From the NCBI RefSeq assembly GCF_028596025.1, contig NZ_CP117167.1, positions 2,728,001 through 2,792,000 of the forward strand: DNA of 64,000 nucleotides. The letters run 5' to 3'. The notes beneath the pieces are model-generated. The model ran no database searches. It was not told the origin of the DNA and worked only from the letters and a program-made list of their open reading frames with translations. A program made the position numbers and the translations under genes. The stretch is from Mucilaginibacter jinjuensis. GTDB lineage: Bacteria; Bacteroidota; Bacteroidia; Sphingobacteriales; Sphingobacteriaceae. Shown in pieces: positions 37,161-45,768 of this stretch (the stretch's first letter is position 1; each line of letters begins with the position of its first letter).

Positions 37161-38654
37161 TTATACTAATTTCAAAACCTTACTCGTCCTCTCTCTAGTA
37201 GCATTAGCCAATTCAGCATTTTTAGATAATGACTGGCCATAAGATGGGATCATTGTCTTCAGCTTGGCTTGCCAATCCGATGTTTGGGCTTGGGCTTTGA
37301 AGCAACGTTCAATCAGTTGGATCATAATAGGTACGGAGGTAGAAGCACCTGGCGAAGCACCCAGCAATGCAGCTATGCTACCATCGGCAGCGGTAACTAC
37401 TTCGGTACCAAATTCGAGCACACCACCGCGGCGTGGGTCTTTTTTGATTACCTGCACACGCTGGCCGGCAATTTCCAGGTCCCAGTCTTCAGACTTGGCG
37501 TTGGGGTAGTAGTCGCGAAGCGCGGTTAAACGATCTTCCTGCGATTGTAAAACCTGGCTGATCAAATAACGGGTAAGCGGGATATTATCGATACCAGCTG
37601 CCAACAGCGGGCGAATATTGTTTAATTTGATAGAAGTAAAAAGATCTAATAGCGATCCTTTTTTCAGGAAACGGGTTGAGAAACCAGCGTAGGGCCCAAA
37701 TAACAGAGCTTTAGTTCCGTTAATCATCCGGGTATCCAGGTGAGGTACAGACATTGGCGGCGAACCTACCGATGCCTTGCCGTATACTTTAGCCTGGTGG
37801 CGTTTAATAATAGTTTGATCTTTACAAACCAGCCATTGCCCGCTTACCGGGAAACCACCGAAGCCTTTGCTTTCTGGTATGCCCGATTTTTGCAGCAGGT
37901 GCAATGCGCCGCCACCCGCACCAACAAATACAAATTTGGTGGTTATTTTGCGGCTGCCACCGTTTGCAAGGTCTTTAACTTTAACTACCCAATTGCTGCC
38001 TTTACGTTTAATATCGGTAACATCGTGCTGCAGGTGCATGTTTACACCGGTTTGCAGTTTCAAATAATTGAATAAGCTGTTGGTTAATGAGCCAAAGTTA
38101 ACATCGGTACCCAAATCCATTTTAGTGGCTGATACCTTTTCGTTAGGGTCGCGGCCTTCCATTACCAGGGGAACCCATTGTTGCAGTAGGGCTTTATCCT
38201 CACTGTATTCCATGCCTTTAAACAAGTGGTTCTTGGTTAAGGCTTCATGGCGTTTTTTAAGATAATCAACATTTTCATCGCCCCAAACAAAACTCATGTG
38301 CGGTACGGTGCTGATGAAAGACTCGGCAGATTTTATCAAACCGTTCTCAACCAAATACGACCAAAATTCTTTCGAGATCTCAAACTGGTCGGCAATTTTA
38401 ATCGCCTTCGAAATATCAACCGTTCCGTCCTGAAGCTGTGGCGTATAATTTAATTCGCAAAAAGCAGAGTGACCTGTACCTGCGTTATTCATCGCGTCCG
38501 AACTTTCGGCAGCAATAACGTCCAACCGTTCAAAAATTTCGATGGTAAGGTCGGGTTGCAGGGTTTTAAGCATAGCGCCTAAAGTTGCGCTCATGATGCC
38601 TGCACCAATTAATACTACGTCAGCTTCTTGTTTTATAGATGTTTGGGTACTCAT
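37161..38654 (-). CDS. mqo: Malate:quinone oxidoreductase
   Basis: A 497-residue FAD-dependent, membrane-associated enzyme that oxidises malate to oxaloacetate and reduces quinone. The FAD motif is VVLIGAGIMSATLGAML; other blocks are AMNNAGTGHSAFCELNYTP, FVWGDENVDYLKKRHEAL, the VSATKMDLGTDVNFG loop, GFPVSGQWLVCKD and LLGASPGASTSVPIM near the C-terminus. The ATG at 38654 (MSTQTSIKQEADVV) is preferred; the frame continues to an ATG at 38726, but those 24 residues lack conservation features. A composite repeat abuts its 3' end. Confidence 0.96.
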   Translation of the reverse strand: MSTQTSIKQEADVVLIGAGIMSATLGAMLKTLQPDLTIEIFERLDVIAAESSDAMNNAGTGHSAFCELNYTPQLQDGTVDISKAIKIADQFEISKEFWSYLVENGLIKSAESFISTVPHMSFVWGDENVDYLKKRHEALTKNHLFKGMEYSEDKALLQQWVPLVMEGRDPNEKVSATKMDLGTDVNFGSLTNSLFNYLKLQTGVNMHLQHDVTDIKRKGSNWVVKVKDLANGGSRKITTKFVFVGAGGGALHLLQKSGIPESKGFGGFPVSGQWLVCKDQTIIKRHQAKVYGKASVGSPPMSVPHLDTRMINGTKALLFGPYAGFSTRFLKKGSLLDLFTSIKLNNIRPLLAAGIDNIPLTRYLISQVLQSQEDRLTALRDYYPNAKSEDWDLEIAGQRVQVIKKDPRRGGVLEFGTEVVTAADGSIAALLGASPGASTSVPIMIQLIERCFKAQAQTSDWQAKLKTMIPSYGQSLSKNAELANATRERTSKVLKLV

Positions 38655-39275
38655 TTTATATTTGAACGTTGCATGTACATTCAATCGGTTTGCATAATTA
38701 ATAAAATATTTGCAGAGCTGATGCAATAGATTGCAATTTTACAATAATGTTGCTTAAATTTTTTTAAAGGAATGTTTAATACCAAAAACCGGATTAGTCG
38801 GCTAATGTTTCTGTGTGGACTGATTTATGATCTTTAAATGATTATAGGTATTAGGCTTGCGGCACATGTATTTAGTACATTGTAGAGGCACAATATTTTG
38901 TGTCTTTCTAATAAAGTTATTCCTCTCTAAAATTAGTAAAGCAATCACAGTGCAACTATCAATGGTTGTTCCCGCTCTTCGTTCCAAATCCTCGCTTTAC
39001 CGCATCACGAGCCCAACACACGCTGTGGTTTTTACACTGCGATCGGGTTTATTGATGAACGACGCTGCATGCGGTTAGAATTTTACAAGCTTTTTTTACT
39101 TCCCCTCTTGAGAGGGGCCGCGATGGATAGTGCGAGTGCAGGGGTGTGTCATCTGCGATAAAAAATATAAAGAAGCCCACAAACCTGCACACCTCTTGAG
39201 ACGGGAATCGCACAATCCATCACAATCTCACAACACAATTTTTATCCCCGTATGTATAATCATAAACCAATAATG
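38655..39275. other. Intergenic region with repeat fragments, no gene seen
   Basis: Contains half a family 4 palindrome at 38882-38908, and at ~39100-39230 a degenerate inverted element: CCCTCTTGAGAGGGG, GATGGATAGTGCGAG, then on the other strand GATGGATTGTGCGATTCCCG and CTCAAGAGGTGTGCAGG. Open frames in 38802-39078 have no recognisable protein features. Confidence 0.6.
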
Positions 39276-39803
39276 ATGAAGAACATACATAGCTTTACCT
39301 TACTATTATTTGCAGCAGCGGTGGTTGCAAGTTGCGGTAATAACCCCAAACCCATATCAAAAAATATTACCAAAACCACGGTAACAGTTAATGATAAAAA
39401 AGACAGCGTAATTAATAACCCACAGAAAAATTACGGAACGGCAACCATATCCGATCCCTGTACCAAACTATTGCTGCAAAACATACAGGCCAGCGATCAT
39501 TTTAAAAGCCTTACAGCAGGTAAGCCGGCTGCCAGTATTTCGTACACCATTAATTGGGTAAAAGCTGCAGAACCTAAAATGCGGAGCAATGGCGGTAAAA
39601 TAACCAACGGTATTGAGGTTGCTGTGAACGAGAAGAAGGATAAAACCAAAAGCAAGATTGGCTCCTATATTTATAATAACGAAGACGCTAAATTGTATAA
39701 TGCAAACAAGGCCGGCCAATATGATGTGTTAGATAAAGTTGATTCGGCGGCGCTGAAGCAAATCCGCAACGGTTGTTATTGGGGTGTGGCATCACACAAC
39801 TAA
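39276..39803 (+). CDS. Lipoprotein of unknown function
   Basis: A 175-residue precursor; the signal (MKNIHSFTLLLFAAAVVASC) ends in a lipobox with Cys20, followed by GNNPKP. The mature part has the pattern DPCTKLLLQNIQASDHFKS, SISYTINWVKAAEPKMRSN, basic KKDKTKSKIGSY, and ends CYWGVASHN. Three in-frame Met codons (39252, 39273, 39276) are possible; the last gives the best signal peptide. Not recognised otherwise. Confidence 0.7.
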   Translation: MKNIHSFTLLLFAAAVVASCGNNPKPISKNITKTTVTVNDKKDSVINNPQKNYGTATISDPCTKLLLQNIQASDHFKSLTAGKPAASISYTINWVKAAEPKMRSNGGKITNGIEVAVNEKKDKTKSKIGSYIYNNEDAKLYNANKAGQYDVLDKVDSAALKQIRNGCYWGVASHN

Positions 39804-39845
39804 ATGCCGATTTGCTATATTAGCCGCTTAATAAACCTTAACTAA

Positions 39846-41279
39846 TTGACCAAGCGCGATTATGATGCCGTTGTAGTTGGCTCGGGGCCAAACGGGCTTG
39901 CTGCTGCTATTACTATGCAACAGGCAGGGCTATCTGTTTTGTTGATAGAAGCCAAGGATACCATAGGCGGCGGCCTGCGCACAGCCGAATTAACCTTGCC
40001 CGGTTTTAAGCATGATGTATGTTCGGCTATTCATCCGCTGGCGGTAAGTTCTCCCTTTTTTAAAAATTTGCCGTTAAAAAAGTATGGTCTGGAGTTTATT
40101 TATTCGCCCAATGCAGCTGCGCATCCGTTTGATGATAGTGCGGCCGCTGTTCTGCAAAATTCATTACTGGCTACAGCCACAGGTTTGGGGGCTGATGCAT
40201 CGGCTTACCAAAAATTAATACAACCACTTTTAACATCCTGGCCGGATATTTTGCCCGATGTTCTGGCTCCATTACAATGGCCGGCTCATCCGTTAAAGAT
40301 GGCTGGTTTCGGTATAAAAGCGTTGCGTTCTGCCGAAAGTATCGCGAAGCAATATTTTGAGACGGAGGAAGCTAAAGCGTTATGGGCTGGGATGGCTGCA
40401 CACGGTATGCAACCACTCCATAAACCGGTAACGGCTGCTATAGCGTTGGTTTTATTATTAGCTGCACACTATAAAGGCTGGCCCATACCCAAAGGGGGCT
40501 CGCAACAAATTGCAGATGCCCTGGCTGCACATTTTATAGCACTAGGAGGGAAAATTGAGACCGGTACAATGGTTACTTCGCTTCAGCAATTACCATCGAG
40601 CCATGCAGTATTGTTTGATGTTGGTCCGCGGCAATTGCTACAGATAGCGGGACATAGTTTCTCATCAATTTACAAATGGCAACTGGAACGCTACAAATAT
40701 GGCATGGGCGTTTATAAGGTAGATTGGGCACTGGCCGAGCCAATCCCTTTTACTGCCGAAGCCTGCCGCCAGGCAGGTACAGTACATATTGGTGGTACTT
40801 ATGCCGAAGTTGCAGCAAGTGAACAAGCCGCATGGGAAGGACGAATCAGCGATAAGCCTTTTGTTTTGCTGGCACAACAAAGTTTATTTGATGATACCCG
40901 TGCACCAGAAGGCAAACACTCAGCCTGGGGCTATTGCCATGTACCAAACGCATCGACTGTTGACATGACTAATGTTATCGAAAAACAGGTAGAACGTTTT
41001 GCTCCTGGTTTTCGCGAACGAATTATTGGCAGGCATACCATGGATTCGAAACAGATGGAAACCTATAACCCCAATTATTTTGGCGGCGATATAAATGGAG
41101 GAATTCAAAATATAACACAATTATTTACTCGTCCGGCCTTAAGATTTTCGCCTTATCGTACCTCAGCCAGGGGGCTGTACATCTGTTCTGCATCAACCCC
41201 GCCGGGTGGTGGTGTACATGGTATGTGTGGCTACCATGCAGCTAAGCGTGCGCTGAAAGATGTTTTTAAGCTTTCTTAG
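39846..41279 (+). CDS. Phytoene-desaturase-like FAD oxidoreductase
   Basis: 477 residues of the COG1233 type. The dinucleotide-binding VVVGSGPNGLAAAITMQQAG is near residue 9, then GGGLRTAELTLPGFKHDVCS and a C-terminal YRTSARGLYICSASTPPGGGVHGMCG FAD block. The start is TTG at 39846: the in-frame codon just before it is TAA and the next Met comes after the FAD motif. Substrate unknown; relatives act on carotenoids or other hydrophobic polyenes, but no carotenoid genes are nearby. Its 3' end overlaps a convergent small gene by 14 bp. Confidence 0.88.
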   Translation: MTKRDYDAVVVGSGPNGLAAAITMQQAGLSVLLIEAKDTIGGGLRTAELTLPGFKHDVCSAIHPLAVSSPFFKNLPLKKYGLEFIYSPNAAAHPFDDSAAAVLQNSLLATATGLGADASAYQKLIQPLLTSWPDILPDVLAPLQWPAHPLKMAGFGIKALRSAESIAKQYFETEEAKALWAGMAAHGMQPLHKPVTAAIALVLLLAAHYKGWPIPKGGSQQIADALAAHFIALGGKIETGTMVTSLQQLPSSHAVLFDVGPRQLLQIAGHSFSSIYKWQLERYKYGMGVYKVDWALAEPIPFTAEACRQAGTVHIGGTYAEVAASEQAAWEGRISDKPFVLLAQQSLFDDTRAPEGKHSAWGYCHVPNASTVDMTNVIEKQVERFAPGFRERIIGRHTMDSKQMETYNPNYFGGDINGGIQNITQLFTRPALRFSPYRTSARGLYICSASTPPGGGVHGMCGYHAAKRALKDVFKLS

Positions 41280-41412
41280 TGCCCCTGGTAGATTGGCGCA
41301 TCTTTTCTTCCGCTTTTTTTACTTCGTCTTTTTCGCTCAAGGGCAAATCGGTCTCAATTTTGGTTTTGCTTTTAGCATTAGCAGGTTTACTCTTATTTAA
41401 TTCAGTTTTCAT
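41266..41412 (-). CDS. Small charged protein, unknown
   Basis: 48 residues (MKTELNKSKPANAKSKTKIE…), rich in Lys, Glu and Ser with no hydrophobic segment. The frame is open to 41544, but AAGGAGA about 9 bp before the ATG at 41412, and the composition change there, favour the short start. Its end overlaps the convergent flavoprotein gene by 14 bp. Real but unrecognised; coding status needs support from homologues. Confidence 0.5.
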   Translation of the reverse strand: MKTELNKSKPANAKSKTKIETDLPLSEKDEVKKAEEKMRQSTRGTKKA

Positions 41413-41567
41413 TGGTTTGGTCTCCTTATAAATAGTAACTGCTGATGTAGGCATTTGTTTACTAAAAGAGATCCTATTGTAAGATTTTGCCGAGCGCAAA
41501 CTTGTTTGTTTTACTGAAAAATAACTTAGCTTTATCCCAATCAATAACCTAACAATCTACAATCAAT

Positions 41568-42419
41568 ATGTTAAACAATCCATCTAAGGCCTTAATCAGG
41601 CTGGCTGTGCTTTGTATCGCGCTATTTTTACCCGTTGTGCTTTTTGCTCAAAATAGTAAACCAAAGTTTAGGGTAATTGCGTTTTATACCGCTAAAAATG
41701 ATCAGGCGCATATCAGTTTTGTACATGAAGCCAATAAGTGGTTTCCGCAGATGGCCGAAAAGTATAAGTTTGCCTACGACTCTACCAGTAACTGGAGCAA
41801 CCTTAACGCCGAATATTTATCGCATTACCAGGTGGTACTATTTTTAGATACCCGCCCTGATGATCCCGCCCAACGTGAGGCTTTTCAGAAATATATGGAG
41901 AACGGTGGCGGCTGGATGGGCTTCCATTTTTCGGCCTTTGCATTAACGCCATCTACCTATCCGCAAAATTGGGATTGGTATCATAACGAGTTTTTGGGAT
42001 CGGGCCAGTACGGGAGCAATACCTGGCGGCCAACTTCGGCTATTTTACGGGTTGAAGATAAAGATCACCCGGTTACTAAAAATACGCCGCATACCTTTAA
42101 GGCGTCACCCAATGAGTGGTACCGCTGGGAAAAAGATCTTCGCCAGAATCCCAACATCCGCATTTTGCTGGCTATTGATTCGGCAAGCTTTCCGTTAGGA
42201 ACAGGCCCTAAACAAAGCGAAATATGGCATAGTGGATATTATCCGGTAGTGTGGACTAACAAAAACTACAAAATGGTGTATTTTAACATGGGGCACAACG
42301 ATATTGATTACGAACATCATACTAACAAAGATCTTTCGCATACCTTTGATAGCCCCGAAGAAAGTAAATTAATACTTGATGCCCTGTTTTGGGTGGGTAC
42401 GGGTAAGAAAGTAAAATAG
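41568..42419 (+). CDS. Secreted ThuA-like protein
   Basis: 283 residues with a signal peptide (LAVLCIALFLPVVLFAQ). The mature part is a ThuA / glutamine-amidotransferase-like fold: KFRVIAFYTAKNDQAHISFV, NLNAEYLSHYQVVLFLDTRP, the YMENGGGWMGFHFSAFAL block, and PVVWTNKNYKMVYFNMGHND near the C-terminus. ThuA proteins accompany sugar 3-dehydrogenases in trehalose and 3-keto-glycoside metabolism. A DUF1080/Gfo-Idh cluster lies 2 kb downstream, consistent with this. Confidence 0.85.
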   Translation: MLNNPSKALIRLAVLCIALFLPVVLFAQNSKPKFRVIAFYTAKNDQAHISFVHEANKWFPQMAEKYKFAYDSTSNWSNLNAEYLSHYQVVLFLDTRPDDPAQREAFQKYMENGGGWMGFHFSAFALTPSTYPQNWDWYHNEFLGSGQYGSNTWRPTSAILRVEDKDHPVTKNTPHTFKASPNEWYRWEKDLRQNPNIRILLAIDSASFPLGTGPKQSEIWHSGYYPVVWTNKNYKMVYFNMGHNDIDYEHHTNKDLSHTFDSPEESKLILDALFWVGTGKKVK

Positions 42420-42431
42420 CTTAAAGCGTAT

Positions 42432-43112
42432 ATGGCAAAAAATACAGAGCATAAAATAAGGGCAATAATTACCGGCACAACCGGTATGGTAGGCGAGGGG
42501 GTATTGCACGAATGTTTGCAGCATCCACAGGTAGAAGAAGTGTTGATTATTAACCGCAAACCGCTTGGCCTCATTCATCCCAAGTTAAAGGAAATTATCC
42601 ATGCCGATTTTTATGACCTATCACCTATAGCCCATGAGTTGGTGGGCTATAATGCCTGTTACTTTTGCCTCGGTGTAACTTCGGTGGGCAAAAAAGAACC
42701 TGAATATTTTAAGCTTACCTATACACTCACCATGCACCTGGCCGAAATTTTAAGTAAAACCGGTTATGATATGACATTCTGCTATGTATCTGGTGGAGGT
42801 ACCGATAGTACCGAAAAAGGTAGCAGCATGTGGGCACGTGTAAAAGGTAAAACCGAAAATGATTTGATGAAACTACCCTTTAAACAGGTATTTGCATTCA
42901 GGCCCGGCTTTATTAAACCTACACCAGGCTTAAAAAATGCGCATGCCTTTTATAAGTATATCAATTGGTTATACCCAATTGGGAGGGCGATTTTTCCCAA
43001 TGGATTCTGTACACTGAAGGAATTGGGATTAGCAATGATTAATGTTACTGCCGATGGTTATGACAAGCAAATTATCGACTCGAAAGACATTCACCTGCTT
43101 GGCGCTGAATGA
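42432..43112 (+). CDS. Atypical SDR, NAD(P)H-binding
   Basis: 226 residues. The Rossmann motif TGTTGMVGEGVLHECLQHP is at ~14-32, LIINRKPLG follows, and YVSGGGTDSTEKGSSMWARV with KGKTENDLM replaces the classical Tyr-Lys pair. It resembles HTATIP2/YbjT-like atypical short-chain dehydrogenases. Only 12 bp after the ThuA-like gene, so possibly co-transcribed. The substrate is unknown. Confidence 0.8.
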   Translation: MAKNTEHKIRAIITGTTGMVGEGVLHECLQHPQVEEVLIINRKPLGLIHPKLKEIIHADFYDLSPIAHELVGYNACYFCLGVTSVGKKEPEYFKLTYTLTMHLAEILSKTGYDMTFCYVSGGGTDSTEKGSSMWARVKGKTENDLMKLPFKQVFAFRPGFIKPTPGLKNAHAFYKYINWLYPIGRAIFPNGFCTLKELGLAMINVTADGYDKQIIDSKDIHLLGAE

Positions 43113-43203
43113 TTTTTAATTTTTTAATGTAACTTATGTAACAATTTAAACATTTGGCACAAAAATTAACTCCGGGTACACTTTATTTACGTATACATAC
43201 TTA

Positions 43204-44295
43204 ATGCCTGTGCCACAAAGCGATAAATTATTAACCGCAACCCGGTTCTTAGACCTCACTGTTGATAAAGAAAGTGAGCTAAAAGAACTTGCTGATCTGG
43301 CAACGTCGTTATTTTCGGTACCGTTTGCAATGATCCGTATTGCTGGGTATGATAAGCAGATCACTAATAAAAAATTTCCGCGCAAGGCCCATAAACAGAT
43401 TGTTGATGATCCACTATACCAGCATCTCATCAGGCAGGATAAAAATCTGATCATTGAAAATATTGATACCGGGAAGTTCTCTAAATACCAGCCCTTTATC
43501 ATCCAAAAGCATAAAATAAAATTTTATGCCAGTGTCCCCCTCATTACGCACGACGGCCATTACGCGGGTAATATATTGCTGATGGACCATCATCCGCAAA
43601 AATTAACCAAGGGACAAAAACAGGTAATTAAAATACTGGTAAAACGTATTTTGCATCTTATCGAATTTGATTACAGCCTGCGGGTTATTAAAGCACAGCA
43701 CCATACTGCTAAGGAAACCGAAATTAAGCTGCGGTCGTTTTTCGAGAGTTCGGCTTCCTGCCATTTACTGATCGGGAAGGAGCTGGAGGTAATTGTGTTT
43801 AACCGTAACATGGCCGAGTTTATTGAACGGCATCATCATGTTACCCTTTATCCTGGCATAACTGTCGACAAAATTTTGCACGAGGCTTACCTGGAGGATT
43901 TTATACAGGATTATGAAAAGGCCTTGAGCGGCATACCTGTTAAATACGAGCGGGAAGTTGAGTATGCCGAAAAAACAATCTGGTGGTATGTAACTTTTGA
44001 GCCTGGCTACAACAATGCAGGCGAAATTGTCGGTATATCATACAATGCCACAGATATTACCGAGCGTAAGCACAATGAGAAAAAAATACTGGAGCAAAAC
44101 AGTTCGTTAAGCACTATTGCACATATCCAATCGCACGAATTACGAAGGCCGGTAGCTTCTATCCTCGGTTTTATGCACTTGTTTAAATACGTGGGCTATA
44201 AAGCAACCAAACACGAACTTGTGATGATGGAAAAAGCCGTTAACGAGCTGGATGATAAGATTAAAGAGATTGTTGAAATCTCTACCAGGAGGTAA
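43204..44295 (+). CDS. GAF-PAS protein with histidine-kinase dimerisation helix but no ATPase domain
   Basis: 363 residues, no TM. A GAF domain (~20-160: DLTVDKESELKELADLATSL, FYASVPLITHDGHYAGNILL), a PAS domain (~175-285: LRSFFESSASCHLLIGKELE, PGYNNAGEIVGISYNATDIT), then a HisKA-like helix with His311 in IQSHELRRPVASILGF. The protein ends at STRR without any N, G1 or G2 box, so no HATPase domain exists in this frame, and no continuation is seen after the stop. It is either a non-kinase sensor, a phosphotransfer partner, or the relic of a kinase. Confidence 0.8.
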   Translation: MPVPQSDKLLTATRFLDLTVDKESELKELADLATSLFSVPFAMIRIAGYDKQITNKKFPRKAHKQIVDDPLYQHLIRQDKNLIIENIDTGKFSKYQPFIIQKHKIKFYASVPLITHDGHYAGNILLMDHHPQKLTKGQKQVIKILVKRILHLIEFDYSLRVIKAQHHTAKETEIKLRSFFESSASCHLLIGKELEVIVFNRNMAEFIERHHHVTLYPGITVDKILHEAYLEDFIQDYEKALSGIPVKYEREVEYAEKTIWWYVTFEPGYNNAGEIVGISYNATDITERKHNEKKILEQNSSLSTIAHIQSHELRRPVASILGFMHLFKYVGYKATKHELVMMEKAVNELDDKIKEIVEISTRR

Positions 44296-44385
44296 GCAGA
44301 TCGCGCCTGCAACAAACTATTTACACAACACTTTTGAGGTTTCTTTATTGTTAAAGTATTACTACTTTTAGCAAAACCTTTACTT

Positions 44386-45765
44386 ATGAGAAGAAACCAA
44401 TTTGTAAGGTTGGCCGCCCTGCTAACTTTACTTTCAATGGCGAAGCCCTGCGCTTTGCTTGCCCAAACAGCCAATAACTGGCATAATTTATTTGATGGTA
44501 AAACCCTGAAAGGTTGGAAACGTGTAGCCGGCACCGCAACCTATAAGGTAGCCAATGGCGCTATTGTAGGTACAACGGTAGCCAACTCTGGCAATACATT
44601 TCTGGTAACCGAGAAGGAGTATAACGATTTTGTTCTGGAGCTTGATGTTAAGGTGGATAACGCCACCAGTAATTCGGGCATCCAAACGCGCAGCCATTTT
44701 AATACTCCTGGGCACGCTAACCGGGTTTATGGCAGGCAGGTAGAGATTGATCCGTCTGACCGGGCATGGTCGGGTGGTATTTATGACGAAGCCCGCCGCG
44801 ATTGGCTTTACCCACTCGACCTGCACCCAGAAGCTAAAACTGCCTTTAAGCTGGGCGAGTATAATCACATTAAAATAGAATGCATCGGCAACGAAACCAA
44901 AACCTGGGTTAATAATATCCCTGTGGCTTATGTGGTTGATACGGTAGATTATAAAGGCTTTATTGGCCTGCAGGTACATGCCGTAAGCAAGCCAGAAGAA
45001 GCCGGCAAAAATGTTTATTTCAAGAACATCAAGATCCAAACTACCAATCTTAAACCTGCGGCTTTTCCGGCAGGTATCTATGTGGTTAACTATGTGCCCA
45101 ATCACTTAAACAGTTATGAAGAAAAAAATGGCTGGAACCTGTTGTTCGATGGCAAAACCTCACAAGGCTGGGTAAGTGGTAAGGGCGATGCATTCCCGGC
45201 CAAGGGCTGGACAGTTAACGATGGCACCATGACCGTGCTATCCTCAGAAGGCAAAGAATCGCAAAACGGCGGCGATATTGTAACCCCGAAAGAATATGCA
45301 GCCTTTGATCTATCGTTCGAATTTAAACTCACGCCCGGTGCCAACAGTGGCGTAAAATACTTTGTAACCCTTGCAGAGAAAACTGATGGCTCTAATATTG
45401 GCCTCGAGTACCAGGTACTGGATGATGAGCTGCATCCCGATGCCAAGCTTGGCCGCAATGGCGACCGCACGTTGGCTTCGCTATATGATCTTTTCCCGGC
45501 CAATAAACAAAAGCGTTTTATCCGTCCGATTGGTGCCTGGAATAATGGCCGCATTGTAGTTTACCCCGATAACCGCGTGGTACACTATTTAAACGGCGTT
45601 AAAGTCTTAGAGTATCTACGCGGCTCACAGGAGTTTTTGGATGCTGTTAAGATTAGCAAGTATGTGGTATGGCCTAACTTCGGTATGGCGCCAAAAGGGC
45701 ATTTGCTGTTGCAGGATCATGGCAACCAAGTATCGTTTCGCAGTATTAAAATTAAAGAATTGTAA
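44386..45765 (+). CDS. Secreted double DUF1080 (3-keto-disaccharide hydrolase-like) protein
   Basis: 459 residues with a signal peptide ending …CALLAQ. It holds two concanavalin-like DUF1080 domains in tandem: ~27-215 (WHNLFDGKTLKGWKRVAGTA, TSNSGIQTRSHF) and ~240-459 (GWNLLFDGKTSQGWVSGKGD, PGANSGVKYFVTL, GLEYQVLDDELHPDAKLG). The family includes 3-keto-disaccharide hydrolases of Bacteroides. Its stop is 3 bp before a Gfo/Idh/MocA oxidoreductase, so the two are one operon, consistent with oxidise-then-cleave glycoside metabolism. Confidence 0.9.
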   Translation: MRRNQFVRLAALLTLLSMAKPCALLAQTANNWHNLFDGKTLKGWKRVAGTATYKVANGAIVGTTVANSGNTFLVTEKEYNDFVLELDVKVDNATSNSGIQTRSHFNTPGHANRVYGRQVEIDPSDRAWSGGIYDEARRDWLYPLDLHPEAKTAFKLGEYNHIKIECIGNETKTWVNNIPVAYVVDTVDYKGFIGLQVHAVSKPEEAGKNVYFKNIKIQTTNLKPAAFPAGIYVVNYVPNHLNSYEEKNGWNLLFDGKTSQGWVSGKGDAFPAKGWTVNDGTMTVLSSEGKESQNGGDIVTPKEYAAFDLSFEFKLTPGANSGVKYFVTLAEKTDGSNIGLEYQVLDDELHPDAKLGRNGDRTLASLYDLFPANKQKRFIRPIGAWNNGRIVVYPDNRVVHYLNGVKVLEYLRGSQEFLDAVKISKYVVWPNFGMAPKGHLLLQDHGNQVSFRSIKIKEL

Positions 45766-45768
45766 GCT

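Noticed and set aside
38802..39078. Possible small genes and a tRNA-like fold near 38.9-39.1 kb
   Set aside because: No cloverleaf with an anticodon arm could be made, and the frames show no conserved features.
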